From contig OY759223.1 in NCBI GenBank assembly GCA_963662175.1, positions 22,917,460 through 22,981,459 on the forward strand: a DNA stretch of 64,000 nucleotides, written 5' to 3'. Source of the DNA: Aradus depressus (lineage: Eukaryota; Arthropoda; Insecta; Hemiptera; Aradidae). A program made the position numbers and the translations under genes. This document shows, piece by piece, positions 52,112-63,879 of the stretch (position 1 is its first letter; each line of letters starts with the position of its first letter). A model generated the notes under the pieces. It saw only the letters and a program-made list of their open reading frames with translations, searched no databases and had not been told where the DNA came from.

Positions 52112-52938
52112 TAAAGAGGCGTATAGACACGCGAGCAACGAGCCGAACATTAGTCAGTGCGCATGCCTGGGGAATAGTGCACAGGCGCTCGACGAACAAG
52201 GGAGGCTCGGGGTCTACTCCACCTGTTGTCGGTTTTTTGACGAACCATCAAAGGAATGTTCGGCTCGAGCTGCGGTGTGTGTGGACTGGTACCAAGCCAA
52301 TGCGTCCCAACTTGACCCAAACACTGTTGTTTATAACCAATATTATAACCTTCTCAAATATTTAGGTTTTTGGAAGTGCACGTTCTTTTTTTTTTTTTTT
52401 AATTAAATATATATTTAAATATTATTCAATAAATTATATTTTATTATGGCTTCTGAAGACTGGTCTCAGGAGCTTCAAATTCAGTTTGCTCAGGCTATGA
52501 GACAGTACCCAGTCATATGGGATTTAAAACACAAATTACATTTTAATAAAATAAAGAAATTGGATGCTTGGGAGGAATTATTCAAACACTTTTCCTAAAA
52601 AAGTGTTCATTTTAAACAATTTACATGTAAAAATAAATTACATATCATAATAAATTCGTATCCGTATTAATTGTACTACAAATATGTAAATTAATTACGT
52701 AAGTAGCTATCTACCTTGAGCACTTTCTGATTGAAGATTTTGAATAGTAATAAAATGATATACAAATAAACGTAAATTTGTTATCTGCAGGTTAACTTGT
52801 GCAGGTTATGTTCGTTAGTATGGTTGTGGAGCATCCAAATGCTCGGCTCGTCTCTGTTCGGCTTGGAGTGTGTTCGTTGAAAACTGAAAACGAGCCGAAC
52901 AGTGCTCGGTTCGTTGCTCGCATGTCTGTACTAGCCTT
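52112..52938 (+). mobile_element. PIF/Harbinger-like non-autonomous element
   Basis: Left end GTATAGACACGCGAGCAACG and right end GTTGCTCGCATGTCTGTAC are inverted copies (about 35 bp, a few mismatches). Between them lies a short MADF-type ORF. PIF/Harbinger elements typically encode a MADF/Myb-like protein and a nuclease, and the nuclease is missing here. The exact borders and TSD are uncertain by a few bases. Confidence 0.7.
52446..52598 (+). CDS. truncated MADF-domain protein of the Harbinger-like element
   Basis: A 50-residue frame starting MASEDWSQELQIQFAQAMRQ, then YPVIWDLKHKLHFNKIKKLD and AWEELFKHFS, stop. The spacing of Phe/Ile, P.(L/I)WD, an 11-12-residue gap and AWEE(L/I) is the first two helices of a MADF (Myb/SANT-like) DNA-binding domain. 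The third helix and everything after are lost, so it probably does not bind DNA. The MADF partner of Harbinger transposase binds subterminal DNA. Intact members elsewhere in the genome would be the source of movement. Confidence 0.7.
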   Translation: MASEDWSQELQIQFAQAMRQYPVIWDLKHKLHFNKIKKLDAWEELFKHFS

Positions 52939-53089
52939 AAAGGCGGACACACACGCTCCGGTTTGCATGACAGGTACATCTGTACAGGCGACCGGAGAAG
53001 ATATCGCAAAAGATATGTTTACCTGCGCCAGAGTTGCGCTGATATGCTGCGCAGTGAGACAAGGTTTTGCCAGGTTACAAAAGTGCAGG
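52939..53089. other. short GC-rich segment between Harbinger element and array
   Basis: GGCGGACACACACGCTCCGG and a small palindrome around GGTACATCTGTACAGG look like another transposon end, but a partner end is not found. Confidence 0.3.
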
Positions 53090-56000
53090 TTTCTTTACAT
53101 TTCCACTTCTTTGTTTACATTTGTATCATCCTGTGCATTAACATTCACGGAGGACATAACCAGTCAAATATCAGCGATAACGGCCGAGGGGAGGGGGGAG
53201 TTCCGGGGAGGGGGCTCAGTTCAAAAATCCACAACCCCTCTCCCGTTCACAATTTTGTGACGTCGCACACTTTTTTTTTTCTATTTGGCCTTCAGGAATA
53301 CTACATATGAAATTTCATTACAATCCGACCATTAATTAATGAGTTAGCTCTATTTTTATGCCTAGCCCCCCCTTACAACCCCCCCTCCCTTTTGGGACGC
53401 CACATAGCCTATTATTCAATCAGTCTTGAAAGGATGCTACATGTGAAGTTTCATGAATATCCGTCCAACCATTTGGGCGTGATGCTGGAAGAAACAAAGA
53501 AACAAACCCCGTTTCAGTATAGAAGTATAGAAGCCGGGGAAGAGAATGGTAGATAAGCGAATCTAAATAAAAAAATCCCAATAACTGCCGATGTAATGAA
53601 TGTATCGACATCAAATTTCGTATTTAAAACTAAAATCCAGTTAGGACATAACCAGTCAAATTTCAGCGATATCGGCCCAGGGGAGGGGGGAGTTCCGGGG
53701 TGGGGGCTCAGTTCAAAAATCCACAACCCCTCTCCCGTTCACAATTTTGTGACGTCGCACACTTTTTTTTTCTATTTGGCCTTCAAGAATACTACATATG
53801 AAATTTCATGACAATCCGACCATTAATTAATGAGTTAGCACTATTTTTATGCTTAGCCCCCCCTTACAACCCCCCCCTCTCGTTCGAAATTTTGGGACGC
53901 CACATAGCCTATTATTCAATCGATCTTGAAAGGATGCTACATGTGAAGTTTCATGAATATCCGTCCAGCCATTTGGGCGTGATGCTGGAAGAAACAAAGA
54001 AACAAACCCCGTTTCAGTATAGAAGTATAGAAGCCGGTAGAAGAGAATGAATGGGTAGACAAGCGAATCTAAATTTAAAAATCCCAATAACTGCCGATGT
54101 AATGAATGTATCAAAATCAAATTTCGTATTTAAAATTAACATTCACGGAGGACATAACCAGTCAAATTTCAGCGATATCGGGTGAGGGAAGGGGGGAGTT
54201 CCGGGGTGGGGGCTCAATTAAAAAATCCCAATAACTGCCGATGTAATGAATGTATCGACATCAAATTTCGTATTTAAAACTAAAATCCAGTTAGGACATA
54301 ACCAGTCAAATTTCAGCGATATCGGCCCAGGGGAGGGGGGAGTTCCGGGGTGGGGGCTCAATTCAAAAATCCCAATAACTGCCGATGTAATGAATATATC
54401 GACATCAAATTTCGTATTTAAAACTAAAATCCACTTAGGACATAACCAGTCAAATTTCAGCGATATCGGCTGAGGGGAGGGGGGAGTTCCGGGGTGGGGG
54501 CTAAGTTCAAAAATCCCAATAACTGCCGATGTAATGAATATATCGATATCAAATTTCGTATTTAAAACTAAAATCCACTTAGGACATAACCAGTCAAATT
54601 TCAGCGATATCGGCTGAGGGGAGGGGGGAGTTCCGGGGTGGGGACTCAATTCAAAAATCCCAATAACTGCCGAAGTAATGAATATATCGACATCAAATTA
54701 CGTATTTAAAACTAAAATCCAGTTAGGACATAACCATTCAAATTTCAGCGATATCAGCCCAGAAGAGGGGGGAGTTCCGGGGAGGGGCTCAGTTCAAAAA
54801 TCCACAACCTCTCTCCCGTTCACAATTTTGTGACGTCGCACACTTTTTTCTTCTATTTGGCCTTCAAGAATGCTACATATGAAATTTCATGACAATCCGA
54901 CCATTAATCAATGAGTTAGCACTATTTTTATGCTTAGCCCCCCCTTACAACCCCCCCTCTCGTTCGAAATTTTGGGACGCCACATAGCCTATTATTCAAT
55001 CGGCCTTGAAAGGATGCTACATGTGAAGTTTCATGAATATCCGTCCAGCCGTTTGGGTGTGATGCTGGAACAAACATACAATCAAACCCCGTTTCAGTAA
55101 GAAGCGGTGGAAGAGAATGGGTAGATGAGCGAATCTGAATTTAAAAATCCCAATAACTGCCGATGTAATGAATGTATCAAAATCAAATTTCGTATTTAAA
55201 GTTAACATTCACGGAGGACATAACCAGTCAAATTTCAGCGATATCGGGTGAGGGGAGGGGGGAGTTCCGGGGTGGGGGCTCAATTCAAAAATCCCAATAA
55301 CTGCCGATGTAATGAATGTATCGACATCAAATTTCGTATTTAACACTAAAATCCAGTTAGGACATAACCAGTCAAATTTCAGTGATATCGGCCCAGGGGA
55401 GGGGGGAGTTCCGGGGTGGGGGCTCAGTTCAAAAATCCACAACCCCTCTCCCGTTCACAATTTTGTGACGTCGCACACTTTTTTCTTCTATTTGGCCTTC
55501 AAGAATACTACATATGAAATTTCATGACAATCCGACCATTAATTAATGAGTTAGCACTTTTTTTATGCTTAGCCCCCCCTTACAACCCCCCCTCTCGTTC
55601 GAAATTTTGGGACGCCACATAGCCTATTATTCAATCGATCTTGAAAGGATGCTACATGTTAAGTTTCATGAATATCCGTCCAGCCATTTGGGCGTGATGC
55701 TGGAAGAAACAAAGAAACAAACCCCGTTTCAGTATAGACGTATAGAAGCCGGTGGAAGAGAATGGGTAGATAAGCGAATCTGAATTTAAAAATCCCAATA
55801 ACTGCCGATGTAATGAATGTATCGACATCAAATTTCGTATTTAACACTAAAATCCAGTTAGGACATAACCAGTCAAATTTCAGCGATATCGGCCCAGGGG
55901 AGGAGGGAGTTCCGGGGAGGGGGCTCAGTTCAAAAATCCACAACCCCTCTCCCGTTCACAATTTTGTGACGTCGCACACTTTTTTCTTCTATTTGGCCTT

Positions 56001-58985
56001 CAAGAATACTACATATGAAATTTCATGACAATCCGACCATTAATTAATGAGTTAGCACTATTTTTATGCTTAGCCCCCCCTTACAACCCCCCTCTCGTTC
56101 GAAATCTTGGGACGCCACATAGCCTATTATTCAATCGATCTTGAAAGGATGCTACATGTGAAGTTTCATGAATATCCGTCCAGCCATTTGGGCGTGATGC
56201 TGGAAGAAACAAAGAAACAAACCCCGTTTCAGTATAGACGTATAGAAGCCGGTGGAAGAGAATGGGTAGATAAGCGAATCTGAATTTAAAAATCCCAATA
56301 ACTGCCGATGTAATGAATGTATCAAAATCAAATTTCGTATTTAAAATTAACATTCACGGAGGACATAACCAGTCAAATTTCAGCGATATGGGGTGAGGGG
56401 AGGGGGGAGTTCCGGGGTGGGGACTCAATTCAAAAATCCCAATAACTGCCGATGTAATGAATGTATCGACATCAAATTTCGTATTTAAAACTAAAATCTA
56501 GTTAGGACATAACCAGTCAAATTTAAGCGATATCGGCCCAGGGGAGGGGGGAGTTCCGGGGAGGGGGCTCAGTTCAAAAATCCACAACCCCTCTCCCGTT
56601 CACAATTTTGTGACGTCGCACACTTTTTTCTTCTATTTGGCCTTCAAGAATACTACATATGAAATTTCATGACAATCCGACCATTAATTAATGAGTTAGC
56701 ACTATTTTTATGCTTAGCCCCTCCTTACAACCCCCCCTCTCGTTCAAAATTTTGGGACGCCACATAGCCTTTTATTCAATCGATCTTGAAAGGATGCTAC
56801 ATGTGAAGTTTCATGAATATCCGTCCAGCCATTTGGGCGTGATGCTTGAAGAAACAAAGAAACAAACCCCGTTTCAGTATAGAAGTATAGAAGCCGGTGG
56901 AAGAGAATGGGTAGATAAGCGAATCTGAATTTAAAAATCCCAATGACTGCCGATGTAATGAATGTATCAAAATCAAATTTCGTATTTAAAATTAACATTC
57001 ACGGAGGACATAACCAGTCAAATTTCAGCGATATCGGGTGAGGGGAGGGGGGAGTTCCGGGGTGGGGGCTCATTTCAAAAATCCCAATAACTGCCGATGT
57101 AATGAATGTATCGACATCAAATTTCGTATTTAAAACTAAAATTCAGTTAGGACATAACCAGTCAAATTTCAGCGATATCGGCCCAGGGGAGGGGGGAGTT
57201 CCGGGGAGGGGGCTCAGTTCAAAAATCCCAATAACTGCCGATGTAATGAATGTATCGACATCAAATTTCGTATTTAAAACTAAAATTCAGTTAGGACATA
57301 ACCAGTCAAATTTCAGCGATATCGGCCCAGGGGAGGGGGGAGTTCCGGGGAGGGGGCTCAGTTCAAAAATCCACAACCCCTCTCCCGTTCACAATTTTGT
57401 GACGTCGCACACTTTTTTCTTCTATTTGGCCTTCAAGAATACTACATATGAAATTTCATGACAATCCGACCATTAATTAATGAGTTAGCACTATTTTTAT
57501 GCTTAGCCCCTCCTTACAACCCCCCCTCTCGTTCAAAATTTTGGGACGCCACATAGCCTTTTATTCAATCGATCTTGAAAGGATGCTACATGTGAAGTTT
57601 CATGAATATCCGTCCAGCCATTTGGGCGTGATGCTTGAAGAAACAAAGAAACAAACCCCGTTTCAGTATAGAAGTATAGAAGCCGGTGGAAGAGAATGGG
57701 TAGATAAGCGAATCTGAATTTAAAAATCCCAATAACTGCCGATGTAATGAATGTATCAAAATCAAATTTCGTATTTAAAATTAACATTCACGGAGGACAT
57801 AACCAGTCAAATTTCAGCGATATCGGGTGAGGGGAGGGGGGAGTTCCGGGGTGGGGGCTCATTTCAAAAATCCCAATAACTGCCGATGTAATGAATGTAT
57901 TGACATCAAATTTCGTATTTAAAACTAAAATTCAGTTAGGACATAACCAGTCAAATTTCAGCGATATCGGCCCAGGGGAGGGGGGAGTTCCGGGGAGGAG
58001 GCTCAGTTCAAAAATCCTCACACCCCTCTCCCGTTCACAATTTTGTGACGTCGCACACTTTTTTTTTCTATTTGGCCTTCAAGAATACTACATATGAAAT
58101 TTCATGACAATCCGACCATTAATTAATGAGTTAGCACTATTTTTATGCTTAGCCCCCCCTTACAACCCCCCCCCCCCCTCTCGTTCGAAATTTTGGGACG
58201 CCACATAGCCTATTATTCAATCGATCTTGAAAGGATGCTACATGTGAAGTTTCATGAATATCCGTCCAGCCATTTGGGCGTGATGCTGGAAGAAACAAAG
58301 AAAAAAAACCCCGTTTCAGTGTACTATCAACCGTTAATGACCTAGCTCTTTTTTATACTTAGCCCCCCCCCCCCCCCCACAACCTCCCCTCTCGTTCAAA
58401 ATTTTGGGTCGCCACACACCTTATATTTCTATTTAGCTTTTAAAAATACTACATGTGAAATTACGTGACAATCCGACCAACCGTTAAAGATTTAGCACTA
58501 TATTTATACTTAGGCCTATCCGCACAACCCCCCCTCCCGTTCAAATTTATGGGACGCCACACTCCTTATTTTTCTATTTGGCCTTCAGGAATACTACATG
58601 TGAAATTACGTGACAATCCGACCAACCGTTAAAGATTTAGCACTATATTTATACTTAGGCCTATCCGCACAACCCCCCCTCCCGTTCAAATTTATGGGAC
58701 GCCACACTCCTTATTTTTCTATTTGGCCTTCAGGAATACTACATGTGAAATTTCACGACAATTCGACCATTAGTTAATGAGTTAGCACTATTTATATACT
58801 TAGGCCCCCCTTACAACCCCCCCTCCCGTTCAAAATTTGGGGACGCCACATAGCCTATTATTCAATCGGGCTCAAAAGAATGCTACATGTGAAGTTCCAT
58901 AAAAATCCGTCCAGCCGTTTGGGCGTGATGCTGGAACAAACCCACAAATCCACAAACAAACAAACCCCGTTTCAGCTTTATTAAT
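53090..58985 (+). repeat. 5.9-kb two-module tandem array (144 bp and 501 bp)
   Basis: The landmark ACTGCCG recurs at 53584, 54090, 54234, 54378, 54522, 54666, 55156, 55300, 55801, 56301, 56445, 56946, 57090, 57234, 57735 and 57879. Intervals are either exactly 144 bp or about 501 bp (490-506). The short module holds GAATGTATCGACATCAAATT, CAGTCAAATTTCAGCGATAT and a G-rich block (GGGGAGGGGGGAGTTCCGGG). The long module adds about 357 bp: a C-rich part, GTGACGTCGCACAC, GAAATTTCATGACAATCCGA, CATCCAGCC-type sequence (CGTCCAGCCATTTGGGCGTG) and AAACCCCGTTTCAGTATAGA. At 58330-58980 diverged long modules close the array, ending CCCCGTTTCAGCTTTATTAA. The short module is related to dispersed repeat C. 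All open frames here are by-products. Confidence 0.95.
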
Positions 58986-59065
58986 ATAGATAAATATAAT
59001 TAATTTTTTTATGTTTATAATTTAAATTTTTCAATGTGTGTATTATTTGTATACATAACAACGCA
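58986..59065 (+). repeat. repeat B 3' end fragment
   Basis: AAATATAATTAATTTTTTTAT and AATGTGTGTATTATTTGTATAC-type sequence is the last 75 bp of repeat B, directly after the array. Confidence 0.65.
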
Positions 59066-59385
59066 AAAACCCTACTAACTAATAACATTACTTTCCTTAT
59101 GGGAAAGTAAAAATCCTCATGTTAGTCCCCTGTGTGTCACTTGAGATTAGTTACAGAGCGCCACCCCATTAGCAGCCATTATACTAATCTTATTATATGC
59201 AACTTTGAGGGTTGCAGCCCCGATCCCTCTATTATATGTATATATTCGCTATCAATAAAAGATCAGTCACTATCTCTATAATGAGATTATCCTTGACGAA
59301 CGTTGGCTTTGTGACTCATTTCGGCTTCCCAGCACTCCTCTTCTCATGTTTACTTTCTTATGTTGTGATTAATATTATTTTTTAT
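59066..59385. other. unassigned stretch
   Basis: No domain or repeat is recognised. The frame 59212-59484 runs into the next repeat and is not supported as a gene. Confidence 0.3.
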
Positions 59386-59725
59386 AATAAACTAGCAGTA
59401 ATACCCGGCGTTGCCCGGGGAACTTTGACTTTTCTCCCAATATCTCCTATAAGGATATTCAGTTCCTCGACAGTACATTCATGATGTTATAATTTGTTTA
59501 TAGAAAAAGATTCCTCATTAATCATTGCAGTGGTTTTTGAGTTACAAAGATTGCGTGGATGGATGCTGGGATGGACCAGATATTGAGGTACTAATACGCC
59601 TATAACCTTCCACAGACGATGACGAACAAATTAAAAAAAAATTTAATCAAATCCATCAAGCCGTTCCTGAGTTATAGCGGTACAACGCACAGACATTTTC
59701 AGCTTTATATATATGATGATTGTGA
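59386..59725 (+). repeat. arthropod-type dispersed repeat (ACCCGGCGTTGCCCGGG family)
   Basis: It starts AAACTAGCAGTAATACCCGGC GTTGCCCGGGG and ends ATCAAGCCGTTCCTGAGTTA..CATTTTCAGCTTTATATATA. The layout (pro-gly-like GC start, 'CAAGCCGTT' block, CAGCTTTATATATA end) is common to insect repeats of LINE 3' or Helitron type and is shared in outline with the long module of the array. Confidence 0.6.
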
Positions 59726-59729
59726 CAGT

Positions 59730-60202
59730 CATTTGGAGTATTAGTTATAAATTTCAGTACCTGTTATTTTTCACTGTTACTTTTTGTATCTGATATCGTA
59801 TAAAGCCAGTGGCGGCCCGAGTCAATTTCCAGTGTAGAGCGAGATCTGAATTTGGCGCCCCTCCCCCACCATAAATATAAACTAGACCATAAGTAGAAAC
59901 AAATTAAAAAAAAAAAAAAATCGACTTGTCAACTAAAATGGCGGCTGCAAAACTGGCGATGTAATCGAGGCGGGGGGAGGTGTTTCAACAGATATTCACA
60001 TACCATACTAGCCACACGCTCACAATCAAAATATCGAAAAGCGAAAAAAATATTTTTTTCCTTTATTTTTCTTTACCACCGAGCTGCCCCCTGGGACTTG
60101 GCGCCTGGAGCGGCCGCCCCCCGTAGGGCCCCCCTACTGTCGAGGGCTCTCGGCTCTTTCGTTTTTAGTGAAGTGCGATTTTTTCGTTTCTCGGATTTGA
60201 GA
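59730..60202. other. unassigned, possible eroded hAT-type element
   Basis: CAGTGGCGGCCCGAG at 59810 and GGGCCCCCCTACTG at 60125-60138 look like hAT-type ends, but I find no matching 8-bp flanks. Confidence 0.3.
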
Positions 60203-60835
60203 ATGAATGACCTGAATGAGCAATGACTTGCTGTGAAATTTTGTGTTAAACTTGGAAAATCTGCGACTGAAACATTCGCTATGCTCAACACGGCCTACGA
60301 TGATGTTGCTATGAAGCGTACGGCATGTTTCAAGTGGCATGGACGTTTTAAGGGTGGTCGACAGTCAATTGAAGACGATGAGCGTCCTGGACGTCTTTCC
60401 ACGTCAACTGACGACCCACACATCTACAAAATCAACACCCTGGTGCGGGCAAATCGACGTCTAACCGTCAGGGAGCTTGTTGAAGAGTGTGGGATATCAG
60501 TTGGATCTTGACACGAGATTTTGACCGAAAAATTGAAGATGCATCGCGTTGCTAAGAAATTCTGCCCTCAGAACTCGTGAGTTTTTCGCCAAACACTCGA
60601 TCACAGTTCTTCCCCCCCCCCCCCCCCCCTCCCCTCTCCGAAGAAGATTTGAGATGATTCTCGAGATTAAGGCAAATGCGACGAAGTAGCTGAAGGACAT
60701 TACAAAAGAAGCGTACCAGGACTGTTTCAACAAGTTAAAACACCGTTGCGATAAGTGTGTGCGTTGGGGAGGAGAGTACTTTGAATATTTTCCGCGTATT
60801 TTTTGAACAGATTTGAACCTCATATACTGATTTCG
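60203..60835 (+). pseudogene. mariner-family transposase, internally deleted
   Basis: ATG at 60203 opens MNDLNEQ, a stop in place of an expected Trp (60224), LAVKFCVKLGKSATETF.., FKWHGRFKGGRQSIEDDERP, GRLSTSTDDP, RLTVRELVEECGISVGS, stop, HEILTEKLKMHRVAKKFCP. This is the N-terminal paired-type HTH region of mariner-type transposases. It then jumps, across a C tract (60613-60630), to the C-terminus: RRFEMILEIKANATK, stop, LKDITKEAYQDCFNKLKHRC and GGEYFE. The central DDD catalytic part, about 150 residues, is deleted, and three or more in-frame stops remain. It is an inactive relic, and terminal repeats were not identified. Confidence 0.85.
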
Positions 60836-61054
60836 AGCACGGAAGTTACATTTCATAAGTAAAATATTTTTTGCAGAAGAAGTTAAAGGAATGTCTGAAT
60901 GATTTAAACACAAGACTAAAAATATAGAATAAAAAAAGCTACATAAATACATGGGAGTTAACTTTCTTAGAATGAAAGAAATGAACCTGCCAAACTTCAG
61001 CGATATCGGCTGAATCGGGTTCTGGGGAGGGGTCTGAATTGACAAACCCTGCGC
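60836..61054. other. sequence between two transposon relics
   Basis: Contains a short repeat C/array-like module at 60985-61045 (CTGCCAAACTTCAGCGATAT, GGGTTCTGGGGAGGGG). The long minus frame 61132-60497 crosses three unrelated elements and is spurious. Confidence 0.5.
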
Positions 61055-61292
61055 CATGCATGGCCTACTTGCACTCCTCCAAATATTCTGCGCAGAACCT
61101 TCCTTTCGAACACTCTGTTCGCTCATTTTCAAAGTTGTCCAGGTTTCTGAGCCATACAGAAGAACTGGGCGGATAAGGGTCTTATATAGAACGAATTTAG
61201 TCCGCCTGGATATGTGGTTGCTTCTGAAGTGCTTGCTGAGACCATAGCTCTTGTTTGCCGCAAAGATTCTCTTCCTTATTTCAGTTTCGTTA
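61055..61292 (-). pseudogene. RTE-like LINE reverse-transcriptase fragment
   Basis: The minus strand from 61292 reads ETEIRKRIFAANKSYGLSKH, FRSNHISRRTKFVLYKTLIR, PVLLYGSETWT. This is the typical thumb-side segment of RTE/CR1-type RTs. A frameshift follows, after which another frame continues VFERKVLRRIFGGVQ, the next conserved part. Both ends are missing, so it is a short dead fragment. Confidence 0.8.
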
Positions 61293-61299
61293 GCATCAA

Positions 61300-61380
61300 C
61301 TATACAATATTAGCGCAAACGTTCGACTGGTTTTGGAGGGGATGTTAACTAAATCGTTCTGGGGAAGTAGATTGCCTGTG
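61300..61380 (+). repeat. repeat C right end
   Basis: AATATTAGCGCAAACGTTCG, CTGGTTTTGGAGGGGATG and CGTTCTGGGGAAGTAGATTGC with GTGATTC. Confidence 0.7.
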
Positions 61381-61780
61381 ATTCTCATCAAAGTTCTCAA
61401 GAAGTTCCCTCAATTCGCTGAAACTCAGAGAAATTCAAGAAAAGGATTTTGAATAACCTTCCTTCATATGCCAATTCATATTTATTCATAGAAATTTCAA
61501 GGAAGACAGACTCTATAAATTGAATTGATGCCTTTCTAATGCTATTCTTTCTCATCCTTAATCCTCTTCTGATGCCACCCAAATCCATTGTACTATTCTC
61601 TGATGTGTACATATATTTTTTTCTTCTATAAGCCCTCTCAAGTCAAATAATCATGAAAGCTTAGGGTGAGAAGCATTGATCTACTCCATTGATAAGTCGA
61701 CTCAATCTGTCTGATAGCAAAAGCTACTAAATCAGCGTAAAATTAGTTTGAAATGCTTTTGAGTTCATGAATTTTTACTT
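61381..61780. other. unassigned AT-rich stretch
   Basis: A minus-strand 71-codon frame (61612-61397) has no recognisable domain. Confidence 0.3.
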
Positions 61781-61784
61781 CTCC

Positions 61785-61855
61785 AGCAAAGTAAAACTGA
61801 AGTTATTATAATTGCTCAGAAATTCGATGTCGAGTTTTCAACAGAATTTCCAGTT
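61785..61855 (+). repeat. repeat C left-end scrap
   Basis: CTTCTCCAGCAAAGTAAAACT and GCTCAGAAATTCGATGTCGAG follow the family's left end. Confidence 0.55.
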
Positions 61856-61901
61856 AATCCTCCAGTCCGTGCCCTCCATTCTGCCACACTTCCCCTACGA
61901 C

Positions 61902-63037
61902 CAGGGTTGCCACCTACATTGGTTATTAATGGTAGAAAAAAAAAGTACATTGTGTCAAAATAAAGTTCGATTTATTTTACTTTATTATTTTGCTTAAAAA
62001 CATATTTTTCATTACTTTTAGCAACATTTAACGAATAATCATCACTGCTAAACAGCTTCACAGCATCTTTACATTATTTAACTAAAGTAAATAAGTAATT
62101 AATTTTTTATCAGATTCAGAGACGCTTTGTTACTTGATCCTATTCGGCAACAATCGATAACGTCACAGACCCCAGTAAATTTGTCGTTCTGTTTTACGCA
62201 AAAATTCTTACGACCAACCTTTTATTATATGTTATATGCAAAATGAATCCCAGAGAAATCAAATCATGCGAAATAAAGTATTTTCGCATACTTTATTGTT
62301 CTCATAAAGTATAGAGTACAATTACCCGAAATAACGTACAATACTTTATAATAAAGTACGGGTGGCAACCAGGGGCGTAGCCAGGATTTTGAGCAGGGGG
62401 GGGGGGGGGCAAAGTTAGGTTACAGGGGGGAGGGGGGGTTTAAAAAGTAAATTAATTTTTTTAGCTAATTTCAAAAATTCATTTAACATATCAGTTAATA
62501 CATTTTTTTCTAGTCTGGCGGGGGTAAAATGTTTTTTTACATATTTTCCAAGCATTTTCACCTTTAAAATTTTAGATGTTTGATGGGGTACCTTCTTTTT
62601 GTGCCATGGCAACTTGGACTATTAGGTTATCTGTCTGAATCTTTAGGCTCTTCAATTCAATTATAAAATAATTCAAGATACTTACTAAAAAACTTCCTAA
62701 TATCCATGCTAATTTTAATAATTTTATGCAAATATGGAAAACAGTCAAAACGGAACGGAACTGTTAGACGAAAACTTCGTCAAAACCTCAAAACAAACTG
62801 TCACGTGAACACAAACACAGTGAACAGTTACAGCGCATGGCCTGCGGCCTGCACTTACAACAGCTGTTTGCTGATTTAGGAGTCAGAAGAACGGGAAATT
62901 TGATGATCCTATGGTAACTTGCAAGCAATGCATTTTTAATAAAAACTATTTTTTTAGTTTATTTAATTTTTATATTTTTTTTCTCTGGCCAGGGGGGGGG
63001 GGGGGGGGCACGTGCTACGCCCATGGTGGCAACCCTA
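61902..63037. mobile_element. hAT-type element, host of a nested element
   Basis: CAGGGTTGCCACC at the left and the complement GGTGGCAACCCTA at the right. The flanking 8-mers CCTACGAC (61894-61901 and 63038-63045) are identical. Without the insert at 62370 it is about 470 bp. It contains AATAAAGTATTTTCGCATAC-type palindromic sequence near the 3' side. No ORF. Confidence 0.85.
62370..63025. mobile_element. hAT-type element nested in the previous one
   Basis: Termini CAGGGGCGTAGCCAGGA and TACGCCCATG (complement of CATGGGCGTA). The 8-bp duplication GTGGCAAC lies at 62362-62369 and 63026-63033 and is part of the host element's terminal repeat. G tracts of 12 and 18 stand just inside the ends. 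Same family as 36678-37348, with similar first 60 bp. Confidence 0.9.
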
Positions 63038-63045
63038 CCTACGAC

Positions 63046-63879
63046 GCACAGTGGGGTAAAACTCATAATTAGCGCGAAAAAATTAAAAAGTACAGCTCTC
63101 ATATTTTACAAGCATCTATATGATAGGAAAAGATTATAATTAAAGAGATAAGTGTCATTGGGGTAAAAAAAAAAATGAAAAAAGCACTTGCTTGTACAAT
63201 AGCAGTTTAATAATGGAAATATAATAAAATAATTCGTTTTTGAAGTGCAACCGCCATTTATGCTTTTGGCTGAGGATGGTAGAAATACCGAAAGTACTCC
63301 CATGTAAATATAGTTGGTGAAAAAGACAATATCATAAATAAACAAGTTTTATTTCTTTCAAGTTCATAGTTGAGTTCTTCACTACATTAGAGCTTCCTGT
63401 AAAAGGGGGGAAAAAATACTGTGGCTTATCAAGGAGAGTTAAGGTTCTGCTTCTTTTACAACAATTAGAATACTAAATTACCAAGTGAAAAGTAAGTAGA
63501 AGGCATTCAATCGCCAGCAATTTTTTGGGCGGCTTTCAGAATGTAAAATTTCCAATAAACAACTTTATGCATTGAATTTAATTAATTTATTCACTATTTT
63601 GTCAAAATAAACAATATAGTTTATTAACTTAGCTTCTCTTGAATCAGACATATTAGCTAAGGTTTGAAAAATGAATGAACTGCACTGTACCACTGTCTGT
63701 AACTGATGTGAAAAGAAAATGACGTGGCGTTCCTGTGTTTACATGCCGGCTTTGCTCACTTAATGTAAACAACCGAGGCCCACCTCTTGGGTTCAATGTC
63801 TACAACTAGTCTACTTCCAATACCAATTACTACCCATCTTTCTAGTGAGAGTTTTATAATTTGAATTTTTTCGTGTGTT
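63046..63879. other. unassigned 3' region
   Basis: At 63268-63300 the + strand has CTGAGGATGG..ACCGAAAGTACTCCC, the repeat end also seen at 27.7 kb. Otherwise nothing is recognised. Confidence 0.35.

Noticed and set aside
53090..58400. Many 60-140-codon frames on both strands of the array
   Set aside because: They repeat with the 144/501-bp modules, exist in sense and antisense, and stay open only because module lengths are multiples of three.
53090..58985. CRISPR array
   Set aside because: The units are 144 and 501 bp without short repeats alternating with unique spacers, and the genome is animal.
59810..60138. Complete hAT element (CAGTGGCGGCC ... CCCCTACTG)
   Set aside because: The ends look right, but the 8-bp flanks do not match (TATAAAGC and TCGAGGGC). 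Listed only as possible.
60497..61132. 211-codon minus-strand ORF
   Set aside because: It crosses the mariner relic, a C tract and the RTE fragment. Only its first 20-30 codons have a family match.
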